In this document: piece after piece, positions 12,701-22,878 of the stretch
How the letters are laid out: each line of letters starts with the position of its first letter
How positions within the stretch are numbered: the stretch's first letter is position 1
Assembly (NCBI GenBank): GCA_030268105.1
Contig: BSDZ01000015.1
Location: forward strand, 3,871,501-3,935,500
Length of the DNA: 64,000 nt
DNA from: Volvox africanus
Lineage: Eukaryota > Chlorophyta > Chlorophyceae > Chlamydomonadales > Volvocaceae
Reading direction: 5' to 3'
Program-made: the position numbers and the translations under genes
The notes under the pieces: generated by a model
Seen by the model: the letters and a program-made list of their open reading frames with translations, nothing else
What the model was told of the DNA's origin: nothing
Database searches by the model: none

Positions 12701-13338
12701 CCCCCTCCTCACCTTGTATTCCCGCAGGTACTTGTCCAGATTCGTGAAGAGGTCCACCACCACGTTGCGGGAGCGCAGGACCAGCCGGTTGTCCTGAGAG
12801 CGCACATACCAAGGGGCCGCGCCATGCATACCCACAAACGCATACCCACAAATGCGTCATGCATATCCTTCGGAGACATTCTCCTGGCACGTGAGGATGA
12901 AGCACCTCTATAATTACATGAAGGACTTCCTGTCGTCCAGCGCCCTTCCAAGCCCGCCTCTGCTTAGCCTCAAAGCCCAGGATTGTCTAACCACGAATTC
13001 ACGTCCCTCCACATTCGCATACGCCTGTTTGCCACATAACTATTCTTATCCTATCGCTTTGACTTTCCACCCGTTCTTCCCACTACCTTTCCTTTCACCC
13101 TACTCGCAGGGCCGAATTCCCGCTCTCTTCTCCGTCCTTTCCCCTCCTTCCACACCTGCCATCTGCCAACCATCTCCGGGTACTGGTCCTCTGGCGTGTC
13201 CGCGTATACGGCGCCCGTACGTCGGTCTAGAAGGTATGGACGACCCTCCCAGCTGATTGGTTCCAAGATCCACTCCCCAATGCTGCCAGAGCCACCGCCG
13301 CTGCGGACGCTGCTGCTGGTGGAGACGTAGGCAGCCAT
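26..13338 (-). CDS. Giant modular EF-hand / WW-like repeat protein (N-terminal ~1,500 aa; continues past left edge)
   Basis: Not recognised as a named gene. Exons read on the minus strand, right to left: 13338-13156, 12793-12713, 12555-12286, 11915-11731, 11584-11296, 10878-10798, 10231-9962, 9517-9333, 9186-~9000, ~8755-8502, 8392-8263, 8051-7884, 7674-7528, 7232-7104, 6557-6483, 6224-6168, 5777-5703, 5340-5221, 4805-4752, (possible ~4716-4663), ~4487-4383, 4094-3714, 3326-3222, 2540-2445, 2177-2064, 1591-1362, 1047-879, 731-535, 353-263, 103-26. Almost all joins keep phase. The protein is a string of modules: a WW-like motif (W..E, GRxYLLDxxTGxVY, WPxLVG), a helix of the type LFxxLDxYLR, then two EF-hand pairs. 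Of 20 EF loops in five complete modules about 17 keep D-x-[DNS]-x-[DNS]-G..E. It should bind calcium; location and partners are unknown. The ATG at 13338 is the first in frame, but an extra 5' exon is possible. Unsettled joins: near 9000/8755 and around 4700. Confidence 0.85.
879..3326 (-). other. Module E of the EF-hand giant
   Basis: WW-like motif at 3326-3222 (EFPYNGQVLLLDPRT, AWPQLLG), helix at 2540-2445 (DLWTRVDSYLKSNS), EF loops DTDRSGSLRPSE (2177-2064), DTNGDGAVSYEE (1591-1362), DRNNDGALDLSE (built across the intron 1362/1047) and DLDGDGTLRFGE. All four loops are canonical. The 370-bp GGGAA array lies in the intron just upstream of the helix exon. Confidence 0.8.
2556..2927. repeat. 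(GGGAA)n microsatellite, ~370 bp
   Basis: A nearly perfect pentanucleotide array with a few substitutions at its ends. In the sense (minus) strand of the EF-hand gene it reads as (TTCCC)n, a long pyrimidine tract ending about 15 bases before the acceptor of exon 2540-2445. The Gly-Arg-Glu and Ser-Leu-Pro reading frames through it are artefacts of the repeat. Confidence 0.98.
4116..4148. repeat. (GAAT)n microsatellite
   Basis: About eight copies of GAAT in the intron just upstream (minus strand) of exon 4094-3714 of the EF-hand gene. Confidence 0.9.
4990..5180. repeat. ATATCC-type and CCAGAT short tandem repeats
   Basis: Interrupted hexamer runs (CATATC/CCATAT) at 4990-5066 and four CCAGAT units near 5157-5180, all inside one intron of the EF-hand gene. 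Confidence 0.8.
7104..8755 (-). other. Module C of the EF-hand giant (second EF pair degenerate)
   Basis: WW-like motif with RDPATGLVYEE and GEWPQVVG, helix GLFAALDAYLRTNR, EF loops DADRSGHLDMGE and DINGDGGISFDE. The second pair is degraded: DTSRRGCLSFPE has Arg at loop position 5, and DVDQSGVINWLM lacks the Glu at position 12. These two loops probably no longer bind calcium. Confidence 0.8.
9000..11450 (-). other. Module B of the EF-hand giant (near-copy of A)
   Basis: The WW-like motif lies at 11430-11296 in the same exon as the end of module A. Helix, EF pair 1 and EF pair 2 exons (10878-10798, 10231-9962, 9517-9333, 9186-9000) are almost base-identical to those of module A. The intron 9187-9332 is also nearly identical to 11585-11730 (I see a single difference), but the other introns are unrelated. 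The end diverges from A after residues PTRGSS, becoming Gln- and Ser-rich. Confidence 0.85.
10315..10630 (+). mobile_element. Diverged SINE-like element (copy 3)
   Basis: It aligns with the element at 27471-27808: a GGTGCGAC..GTCCCTAG head, a B-box-like GGGTTCATATC, and a central block TTAGTTGATTCCGCCAGATT also found in copies 1 and 2. It sits in the intron between the helix and EF-pair-1 exons of module B. That intron is about 560 bp, against about 160 bp in module A, so the element explains much of the difference. Ends are approximate. Confidence 0.6.
11472..13338 (-). other. Module A of the EF-hand giant
   Basis: First module. It starts MAAYVSTSSS and carries the WW-like motif (EWILEP..GRPYLLDRRTGAVY), the helix VVVDLFTNLDKYLREYK, EF loops DTDRSGTLELSE and DSSGDGHVTQQE in one exon, a helix VLRRVTDYLRANRE, then EF loops DVNGNGRLEPIE and DANGDGSVSFPE. 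The last EF loop is completed across a phase-2 intron (TAC GA | G CTG GAC). All four loops look functional. Confidence 0.85.
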
Positions 13339-13500
13339 GGAGGATGAGGACGATGTGCGGACGTGTGTTGCTGACGTTCGGCCTTCAGACAGGTAGGGAA
13401 CGTTTGCGGGGTTCAAGTAACACACATGGACGTGCAACCCATGGATTTGCTGTGCATGCGTTTGTTTCAAGAAAAGCTAGTTGCCTGGAGGCTTCCTGAG

Positions 13501-13508
13501 TATATATA
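13501..13508 (-). promoter_or_regulatory. Candidate TATA box of the EF-hand gene
   Basis: A TATATATA stretch lies about 160 bp upstream of the ATG at 13338 on the minus strand. Position and isolation suit a core promoter, but no transcript start can be seen. Confidence 0.35.
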
Positions 13509-14594
13509 GGTCTCACTAGCACGCCTCAATGCAACACTTGGCATATATCGGCGGGCACGCGCAGGCTGCGCAACCAGCGCCTCCGGCCTCCCTGGTTTTA
13601 GCCTGATGTGGTAGGGCAGTGGAGTTTGTGGGTATCAGGCATTTATCTTTGCGAGCCACATCTCGTCCCCCCTTGTGTTAAAACCCTAAGTCGAATATAC
13701 CCCTCACTCTGGCTGTCTATCTCTTGATTCCAGTTCTACTCAAGCACCCAGCGCACTTACTCAAGCTTGCGCGATTGCTCTCCACCGACTCTCGCACGAG
13801 CCTGGGATCCTCACGCACTCCGGGCTGCAAGTTCCGAGTGCTCATGTGGGACATGATGCAGGCAGATGGTGTGACTTTCCACAGGCGTCTGAGGCGTTGC
13901 TACTGCAGCTGGTTGTCGCAAGCTGCTAACGATCTCTCCGTTACAAGAATGGATGAGTTGTAACAATAGAGAAATATATACGTCGGTGAAGAGTTAAGTG
14001 TTGGTGGTCCACTAAGGTGCACCTGGGAGGCCGGAAACTCTGGCAGGCTTTCACCATGCTGCAGCGCGGATGGCGCTGTCCCATCCGAAAAGGTACGTTT
14101 CAAACATTTACCATTAAAACTGATGTATTGAAACGATATCGCATCTGCAATGCGCACTTGTTTTGGTGCTTGAGAGCTGAGCTGGGTGACGACTAAGAGT
14201 AACCGACTTGCATAAAGCCGCCTCTAGGTATGAAGAGATAACATAGACAGTTAAAATGAAATATTTTAAAGTGCATGGAGTTCCAGATGAAAAGCGAACG
14301 TCTTTACAGTGGTCAAAGTTCCGGCAGGAGCCCAGGTTAGGCGAAATATTCTGTAAGGTAAGTAGGTCACAGCGCTATCACATAGCCCCTCGATACCTTA
14401 GACCCGCTTGAATCTGATGGTCGACGCCGAAGCGATAGCAGAGTTTCCACGGTTGATCGTACGTGACCCGATTCGATGGTAACTGGTGTGCCCCTTAGTC
14501 AGCGCATTCCTGCCGACATTTGTACAATACATATAGCCTAATTTGCAATGTGCCATTTCAAAGTATGTGCACTTACCCTGGTTGTGCACGCAAT
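13509..14594. other. Intergenic, no gene seen
   Basis: Lies between the EF-hand gene promoter and the 3' end of the FAD synthetase gene. Only short, unconvincing open frames are present. It must hold the 3' UTR of the FAD synthetase and the upstream region of the EF-hand gene. Confidence 0.6.
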
Positions 14595-17500
14595 TCACCC
14601 GCAAGCATCGAAATCCACTAAGAGAAGCCCTTCATCACAACCATTTAAGGCGCGCTCAATACCAGCTTGAGTTAAATCTATCTTGATTCCCAAATCGCTG
14701 AGCTCCACCATCATGCAAACCCCGCCCAACATCTGCTTTGGTGCGCCGATCAATTCTTGAACGTCACCAACGGCACGGAAACTTGCTTCCCCACCTTCCA
14801 AGCCAACATCCGCTTCCACCAGAACATGTGAGTCCCTCACCCATTGCACTAGTGCTCGGTAGTGACCGTTACCGGGCGGTTGATTCTGGAACGCTGCGTA
14901 AGGCACCATCAACCGCCGTGATCCACATCTGTCGCTCTCACTGACCGCAGCACCATTGTTGTTGCCACTATGAGCTCTGACAGCACTGCTCATGTCGTTG
15001 TTGCTCCTGTTGCTGTTATAGTGAGTGGCAATTTTCAGGTCGCACACAAGGCGGTACTTCCGGCCCAGGAGCTGTTCCACGCTTTCCACCTGGCCGCGCT
15101 CCAGCAGCTCCCGGATCTGAAAACAGGTCATGCGGGTGCTTGGGTCTAACATGTGTTGGAGGGTGAACAAGGAAAAACACGTTGAACGGTATGCACTTTG
15201 GGAAAACTGAACAAGTCCCCAGTCCCCAGTCCCGCTGCCATCGGTACGGGGTGTGCGCTCATGTAGGGTGGATCCTCCGAGCACCTCGATGCCCCCTCCC
15301 CCATCCATAACCAGGAAGCGATTCCGACATACCGACATACCGACACAATAACAAACAGAAAAGTACACCATCCCTCCCAGCTACTTGGGTTACCTTGTGT
15401 ACCCACATCCCTCCCCGGCTCTCTTCCTCACCCGAGAGGAGGACACCCGCGAACTGGTGACCACCGTGCTCCCGCTCCCGCCGCTCCCGCCACTGTCGCC
15501 ATGACCGCGTTTGCTGTTACTTGTCGCGCCAGGGCTATATTGGAGCTCCGAATCCGGCTCCCTTAACACACTGCTTCCGGCAGTTTCCGACGCAATTTGC
15601 ATATTTGAGTCACTTGGCCGTTTTATGCCACAGCCATCCGTTGCACCGCTGCTACTGCTGCTACTGCTGTCATCGTCGCTGCTGCTTTTCGACCCAGGGA
15701 GCGCAGCGCCCCCGTCTGTGGAAATCAAAGGGCTTCCACTTCCCCGACTGTTGGCGGTCGCGGTCGGCTGATCGGGTAGTGTTACCAGGTCCACAATGGC
15801 CACGCGCATGCCGTATTGTTGTCCCAGTCGTACCAGCGTGTCGGCATCACCTGCAGCCTTGTAACCTGCAGCGGTCGGCCGATCACCCTCACTCGGCCAA
15901 CTGTTGCCACCATGCGTATGCGTCGCCATGTTATATGTTTTGTGTATGGCTCGACAGCTTTAATGCGCCCTACAAATACGACGTCGCGGTGGCCGTCAGG
16001 TTCTTAAATGGCCCTGATGGTGGAAGTTCCAGGATTATGACGCACTGCCATGAGGTCCTCATGGCTTAATCGCTGACCTTCCAAGTCAGTAATCAACAAC
16101 AAGCGAACCGAAGGGCAGTAGGGATCTGGGTTTGATCCCTGACAAGGAAGTGGCGTTGTGGTTTAAGGGGACAGATGGACAGAGACACTCAGCATGCTTG
16201 GACTGGCGTGTGGTGAAATCCAACCCGGTCAGAGAACCCGCCTTATTGCTGATGTTGGATAGCCATGCGGCTGTCTGTATCCCTGTCCTGGTGCATTTGC
16301 CTAACAACTTGTAAGGATGGAGAGATGTTCCCAAGAATGTGAGAGGACTTGGCTGCATGTCGCCCTGGTCTGAGCGAACAGAGAACAGCGAACTCTTCGC
16401 ACCACTCACCGAAGCGGTAATTCCTGCCCACAACCACTCCCGCGGCTCCCAAGTCAAGAGCCAGCAGCGTCACGAACTGCTCCGGAGACATGCCGCGGAT
16501 AAGTGAGAAGGGCAGCGTGCGCAGCCGCGGTGGCAGTGCAGACCCAGCCGGTGCTCTCAGGCTTGCGCCTGCACTCCTCTCCGCTCCGGAACCTATGCCG
16601 GACGGCCCTGGCAGCGGTGGCACCGACTCACCCAGGACTTCAGCGTCACTGACTCTGCCGCCATTGCTGTTGGCGTCGGTGCGGGCGCCGGCACTGCAGG
16701 CCGCAGCCCACCCCGACAGCACCCGGCCCCTGTCCTGAGGTGCCGTCAGCGGCAAGCGGTCCGGCCACCCCAGCACCGCAGCCATGCCGCTGAAAGACAG
16801 CAGAATGGCATCCCCAACGTCGGCTGTTGCGCCGTCGCCACAAGCGCTGGTTTCCCCCAACTGGGTGCTGGTACCAAGGCGGTCACAGGCCGGTGATGAC
16901 GCGTGAATCTCCCGCGCAAGAGCCGCTGCCGTTGCCGCAAGAGCGCGGTGGCCCTTGTGGAGTGCATCGAACTTGCCCAGTGCAACCACCGAACCTGCAG
17001 AAGTAAGAGGGGGTCGGCAAGAGGGGGCTAAGTAGCGGGCCTAAGTAGGAGGGCGTTTGGCGGTTCGATGAAAATGATGAATGTTAAAGGTTGAAGGCTG
17101 AACGCTGCAAGCACGCGTCATCCTACAATACGATGATTGCATTTTAATGTATATGAACTGGAGATGGCATGAGAGGCCCTAACTTGACAGCTATCAACCA
17201 TTGTACACTGCCACGAGCTGCCCTAGCAATAAATGCTCCAGTTCATTCGTATCCTGCAAAAGACTTGGAGCATGGGTTTCTTGGGCAGCTCGCTCGTTGC
17301 TGTGCATGCGTGTCGAGGACTTTCCCTGCTCTCCAGGACTTTGGGAGTTAGGGCTTCCTCGGATGGAGGCAGCGACTCGAGTTCTAAGGTGGCAACAGAG
17401 CCTGGTTAGGATGTCCGGCAATGAAACGCTATGAAAGAAATACAAAAGCACCTGACGGCACCCGTCATGCATCACATACTTGTTCTTCCGGGATCGTTTG

Positions 17501-18402
17501 TCCTTTGTTGGGATTAGTTTCCACCACTAAGCGACGCACCTGGGCGCCTGAATGGTGCGAGCCAATTGTCCGGTGTCGTATCCTCTACCAGGCTGCATAC
17601 CTCCGTTATTCCCCGCACCACCGTTGCTGTCGCGACAGTGAAGTCACCGGGGTTGTTCCTGCCATTGGTTCTTCTCCCGATAGTGCCTATGTTCCTACCA
17701 CCACAGCAGCTGCTACTGCTGCCGTTGCCAGTGCTACTGCCGCTGCTGCTGGCACTGGCACTAACGTCGTCGCATTTCATCTTGCTTCCATCTTCAATGC
17801 TGCTACTGCTGCTGCAGCACTTGGGATGAGGTTCATGGGCATCCGTTAGAATACCGCGGACTGTTCTGCAGCAGCATGCCCTGATCCGCATGCCGCCAGG
17901 ACATCTGTTGCCACCGCTTGTGCTAGTGGTCCTGCAACTGCCGCTCATAATAGTGAAGGATGCTCGGGAATATCCGCATAATGACGTAGCCGCGCCCCCG
18001 GGCAGACTATTGACCTCAACCCCAGGGCTCGAAAAGGTGCCAGCAGTGGGCACTGAAGGGCTCGGGCCTGCGCAGGAAGCCCCATATGGCCTTCGAGTTT
18101 CATTAGAAATTGTATTTATGATAGTGTTAGGAGACGATTTATGGCGAATGTGAGCGCTGAGAGAGCCGGTTGTAACGGTAGTGCCGGTTGTGCATGCGTG
18201 CACGCAGGTACAACAGCTCACCCGTTGCCACACCTGCAGCAGATCCAAATCCAGTTGCACGAGCAGAACTGCAGCATAATGAATCCAAATGCGATGGGCG
18301 GCTTGTTGTGAAGAACCCCTCAAACGACAAGTGAGAGGATGCTGTGCTGTGCGGTGACAGCCGCCGCGGGCCACCCAGGGCCACGCAGCGTCTGGGAAAC
18401 AT
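14595..18402 (-). CDS. FAD synthetase, plastid RibF type
   Basis: Transfers AMP from ATP to FMN to make FAD. Five minus-strand exons: 18402-18222, 18067-17540, 16994-16410, 15865-15432, 15116-14595; total 2,250 bp, 749 residues, phases consistent. The first exon reads as a transit peptide (MFPRRCVALGGPRRLSPHS, Arg/Ser-rich). The adenylyltransferase core shows VALGKFDALHKGH (HxGH-type nucleotide site), FSLIRGMSPEQF, VVVGRNYRFG and then YKAAGDADTLVRLGQQYG, SSSRIRELLERGQVE and LLGRKYRL, as in plant RibF proteins. As in plant RibF there is no riboflavin kinase domain. Ser/Gly-rich inserts make it longer than the ~350-residue plant enzymes: one before the core, one of roughly 90 residues before SSSRIREL. 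The exon 1 to exon 2 join (18222/18067) is the least certain. Confidence 0.88.
16040..16140 (+). mobile_element. tRNA-Gly(UCC)-like head of a SINE or tRNA relic
   Basis: In the second-last long intron of the FAD synthetase gene, plus strand. ATGGCTTAATCGCTGAC fits an A box; CTGAC-CTTCCAA-GTCAG is a perfect anticodon stem-loop with anticodon TCC; TCTGGGTTTGATCCCTGA fits a T arm and B box. The stretch between anticodon arm and T arm is too long for a normal tRNA, and no acceptor stem is evident, so a tRNA-derived SINE head is the better reading. Confidence 0.5.
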
Positions 18403-19415
18403 TGAAATGGCAATATATTGTCAAACAAAATTGCTTCTATTAGGTTCTTTGTGAGGTTGGCCGCAATCGCTACAATTAGCAGACGTTTTTCATCAAATGG
18501 TGATATCAATCATTCTGAATGATGCCGAGGCAGTGTAAGGTTTAATACTCAATATATCATTATGCAATGGTATTGTCTACAAATGGCCCATCTGCGAAGA
18601 AAGGAATATCGTCCACGATGTACGGATTTCGGTCACAAAAGCAACCAGAGCTAAATGCAACCTACGCGTCTAAAAGGACAATATAAACATCTGTCTCTGG
18701 ATACATTATGCATGTGATTCTTAACACGTAAATTGTGAATTAGAATTACAATTATCGAGACTCCTTCCGACGTCTTTCGCAGCTACTTGCATCGCAACGC
18801 CTGCGAGTGCAAGAAACCGAAATGCCAAAATTCGAGGAACTTGCGCTTGGAGATGATGGTGATGCCAGCGCTGTGGGGTCGCAGCACCAGGTCGGCTCGC
18901 ATTCGTAAAAAAACTACTCAACAGCCCTCCTTTGTGATACAGACGAAACATCGTCTATATCATGCATGGGCAATCTTATCTTTGTATTCGTCTTCGATTC
19001 AATTTTCGGTCATGAAGACCTAGCCCGCATCCGCAGTTTTACGGCTCCATCCATCGCACTCCATAACGAACATTACCTTCCACCACGCCTTCCCAACAGT
19101 GCAGGAGCACCGTATATGTTTGTTAAATATAATGCAAAATCACGCAGCTTTGATATATTTTTATCTGTCCTGTAATCGGATTTACCGATTCCGTACACGG
19201 AGGTAATCCTCAATTGTTTTTCCTGACGGAGCGACAAACCCCTGGTCGTCAAACGCATGTTTGGAAAACATGTGCGCATGAAAGCATTTACGCCTTTCGG
19301 CTTTGCATGGATCATTATCTTAGTGGCAGCTTAAATTGTCAAGTCACGGCAAGTTGCCAATAGCTAACATGCACTTTCCTCATAGCACCTCATATTTGCC
19401 ATCTTCAACCCTCAG
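18403..19415. other. Intergenic between divergent FAD synthetase and PRAT genes
   Basis: AT-richer than its surroundings. It should hold both promoters and the missing first exon of the PRAT-family gene, but I could not fix a start codon that joins in frame to 19416. Confidence 0.5.
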
Positions 19416-21685
19416 GAATCCAATGCCTCCGCAGCAAGGTCGGCAGCTTTGGCAAAGCAGCTGGCTATCAGTGACCAGGCTCCCCCTTGGTGGGCCCAAC
19501 AGCTGTCGCGGGCCTCTAGCTTGGTGTTCAACGGTGGGCTAGTGGCGCTGATGAGAGCCTGGGTCAACCCACCCACCATGGAGGTAGATGGGGTAGAGAT
19601 ATGTCCGTTGGGCCTTGGTGTTCTGCGTGTTTGCTTTTTGTTGTGATGTTGTTTTCCTCTCCCTCTCCCTCTCCCTCTCCCTCTCCCTCTCCCTCTCCCT
19701 CTCCCTCTCCCTCTCCCTCTCCCTCTCCCTCTCCCTCTCCCTCTCCCTCTCCCTCTCCCTCTCCCTCTCCCTCTCCCTCTCCCTCTCCCTCTCCCTCTCC
19801 CTCTCCCTCTCCCTCTCCCTCTCCCTCTCCCTCTCCCTCTCCCTCTCCCTCTCCCTCTCCCTCTCCCTCTCCCTCTCCCTCTCCCTCTCCCTCTCCCTCT
19901 CCCTCTCCCTCTCCCTCTCCCTCTCCCTCTCCCTCTCCCTCTCCCTCTCCCTCTCCCTCTCCCTCTCCCTCTCCCTCTCCCTCTCCCTCTCCCTCTCCCT
20001 CTCCCTCTCCCTCTCCCTCTCCCTCTCCCTCTCCCTCTCCCTCTCCCTCTCCCTCTCCCTCTCCCTCTCCCTCTCCCTCTCCCTCTCCCTCTCCCTCTCC
20101 CTCTCCCTCTCCCTCTCCCTCTCCCTCTCCCTCTCCCTCTCCCTCTCCCTCTCCCTCTCCCTCTCCCTCTCCCTCTCCCTCTCCCTCTCCCTCTCCCTCT
20201 CCCTCTCCCTCTCCCTCTCCCTCTCCCTCTCCCTCTCCCTCTCCCTCTCCCTCTCCCTCTCCCTCTCCCTCTCCCTCTCCCTCTCCCTCTCCCTCTCCCT
20301 CTCCCTCTCCCTCTCCCTCTCCCAGGTGCCTGAAGGTGGGTCAGTGCCTGAATGGTACGCAGAGGAGTGGGCACAGCGCACTCGGTGGCGGCGGGTCGGC
20401 AACCAGGTGGCCATAGATACGGCGGCACTGGTGGCCGTGATGCTGCTGATGGACGGAGTGGAGGTAAGTGGCCCGTGTGCGGAGTGCAAGGTGTTTGCAT
20501 GTAAGGTGCAAGCTCGTCCTAGGGAGGCCTTACGTCCTGCACACAAGCTGCTGTCCAAGCATCGGTTGCCGTCTCCCCCTTCCTTCCCCCTCCTTGTGGC
20601 GGCATCCCTCTTCAGGACGGAATGCGGCGATTCCGCGGCGGCGCTGAGGACCCCTGGAACCGGGTCATGGGAGGTGTAACAGCGGGGGGCCTGCTGGGAC
20701 TACTTTGGTGAGTGGGGCTGGAGGGACGGAAATTAGTGGAGGGATCAATTCCCCCCACCACCACCAACATGGGGACATCTGGTCGACCACTGTTTGGGAC
20801 GTTATTGTTTCCCCCCTCCCTCGACGCCTAACTTTGGGTCGGGGGCTGAACGATGATAACGATGATGAGTTCCGCTTCACTGCGTATCGTGCCCCTTCCC
20901 CAACCCGCCGACGTCGTGGCCTTCCCAACACCCTCCTCCGTGCTGTCCCATCATGCTGCCGCCGCACCCCATGTCTCTCCCGATATTGAATTGTCCAAGG
21001 TACCCGGGCAACCCGCGGGGTCGCGCCTACATGACCGCCGCGGGTTCCTTTGTCGGCTACTTCTCTTATGTCACGGATAAGGCCCTGGACTCTTCGCTGT
21101 TGAAGACGCAGAGGGAGCTGGAGAGGGGTGCGTGAGGACCAAATGGCAGGGAGGGGAGAGAGGGGTCAACAAGGGCAGGGAGGAGCGGGCAAGGCTGCGA
21201 CTGATTGACCTTGGCACGGATTCTAAAACACCTGTTTCTTTCTCTTTTCTCTCTAAGGGCATTGTCTTTCCTTTGCGCTACGCGTGTTTGTATGTGTGTG
21301 TCTCGGCGCCTCAGAGTTGCTCGAGAAGCCCGATGACCAGCTGCGATCTGACCTTAGCCGACCTTATCTGCAGTCACTGCTGCGAGCCAAGCAGCGGGAG
21401 CTTAGCAACGCGGCACGGAAGGCGGTGGCGGAGAGGGTGCAGGAGGAACAGCGAGGCCTGGCTCAGCCCACACTGCCGACTAGCGGAGTGATGGTGACCT
21501 CCTCCGCGGGTGTGGCCGGCAGTGACATCAGCGGTGATAGCATGAGTCCATACTTAAGCAGTGGTGAGGAATCATTCGGCAGCAGTGTGGCGTCCGTCAG
21601 CGGCGGCGACAGCGTTGGTGGCGGCGCGGCGGCAGCACCGGTGGGTGGCATGTTGGAGGAGGTCGTACATGTGCAGGGATGGTAG
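19416..21685 (+). CDS. Tim17/Tim22/Tim23 (PRAT) family membrane protein; first exon not located
   Basis: Exons 19416-19583, 20326-20463, 20616-20707, 21000-21127, 21315-21685. The joins are in phase; the 20707/21000 join completes a Trp codon. Four short hydrophobic helices fit the family: VFNGGLVALMRAWV, VAIDTAALVAVMLLMDGV, RVMGGVTAGGLLGLLW and AYMTAAGSFVGYFSY. The stretch DGMRRFRGGAEDPWNRVMGG resembles the family's loop-plus-glycine pattern before the third helix. The C-terminal ~120 residues are a charged then Ser/Gly-rich tail. The family forms protein or amino-acid channels of mitochondria and plastids; which membrane this one uses cannot be told. No in-frame ATG precedes 19416, so a 5' exon is missing from this model. 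Confidence 0.7.
19656..20322. repeat. (CTCCCT)n microsatellite, ~111 units, 667 bp
   Basis: A perfect-looking hexanucleotide array that fills nearly all of the intron 19584-20325 of the PRAT gene and runs straight into its CAG acceptor at 20325. The Ser-Pro, Ser-Leu and Arg-Glu frames through it are repeat artefacts. Confidence 0.98.
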
Positions 21686-22878
21686 CGATATGCGCAACCA
21701 TATGTGGGGACGTCCCCGTTACGTTGATGGGCGGGTCCAATGCGGGTTAAGAGGGCGCCTCGTGAAAGGGCCTCGAATGCTTCCCGGCCTCAGCATCTGC
21801 AGTCATCATCCATGTCACACATGCCCTTGATGCACCGCCACTCGTTTTTTGCTGCACGTTGCACGCTTTATCCCTGCATATCCAACAGGCTGGCGATAAC
21901 CCTGCTAACAACAGCCGCCACGGCCGCCGCAGCAGCAGTGGCCTTAGCTACAGCGGCAGTAGCAGCATTTCCAACGATCGCGGGGTGTTGGTAATTACGG
22001 AAGAGGAGAATGAGGGGACTTCAGGGAGGGGGACTTAAAGGGATGATGACGTGATGTTGGCTTGCTCGCCACAAAACGTCCTCACCCCGTACGCGCTATC
22101 GCATCAGACGACAACGGAGAATAATGATTGTCAATCGATATGTAAGCGTAATGACGCCGACCAGCAGTAGTCACGTTCTCCTGCAGTCATTGCCGTATCG
22201 TTTGCCGGCTATCGTTGCTTGCTTGGTAGAAGTTAGGCCTTTTGCATATATAATGATATGCAATTCGCGTATTGTAGGGGCGTGGGCATTGAGGAAATGC
22301 AAGGAGGCATTTTCCTGAGGCACGGGCATTTGACAATGACATTTGCATGTCCTCACTTACGCCGGCCATGCGATACCTTCATTTCATGTGTAGACGTTTC
22401 CTAAGGAGGCAATGGATAGTTGTTGTAATCGCCTTGGTCAGTCGAAGTACGTCCCGTTATCGTCATGTGCCCCAGGCTACCTCCTTCAGCTGATATCCGA
22501 TGTATGTCAAAGGAGCCAAGGCGGTTGCAGCAACTGTGACTTATCTGCTGCTTCATCACAATTTCATACCGCTCCTCACCGCTACCCAATAGGAGCAGGG
22601 AAGCTATGCACATCTGCTGTGCCGTATCTGGGGTGAGGTGATGTCTATGCAAAGGTTGTCCAGACGTGGCATGCAGTATTTGCACAATCAAATTAGTTGT
22701 TAGAATAGGTTTACGATTTACTTAAAGCCCAGTCCAACCTTGCGGCCTTTTGAGCCTCGTGGCTCGTTTGGGCCTTATTAGCTCTTACGATTTTGTTATC
22801 CAATTTGTTATCTTTGATCTCAACATTTGTTTTTTGTTAATTGCAGAGCTACTAATCTTTGTTGTTTTTCGGATTATT
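21686..22878. other. Intergenic: PRAT 3' UTR and IspD upstream region
   Basis: No convincing coding sequence. A TGTAA near 22424, the volvocine poly(A) signal, may serve the PRAT gene although it is far from the stop codon. GCT/GCC-rich sequence at 21900-21990 lies in the presumed 3' UTR. Confidence 0.5.

Noticed and set aside
17514..18509. 331-codon minus-strand frame as a separate gene
   Set aside because: Its left part is exon 2 of the FAD synthetase gene; the right part lies across an intron and the transit-peptide exon, which uses another frame.
19412..20679. Open frames of 270-360 codons of Ser-Pro, Ser-Leu, Arg-Gly or Arg-Glu repeats
   Set aside because: All come from the CTCCCT array inside an intron of the PRAT gene.
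22750..22878. Earlier start for IspD at 22750
   Set aside because: The extra residues are hydrophobic and would place a membrane segment ahead of an otherwise typical transit peptide; the ATG at 22879 fits better.
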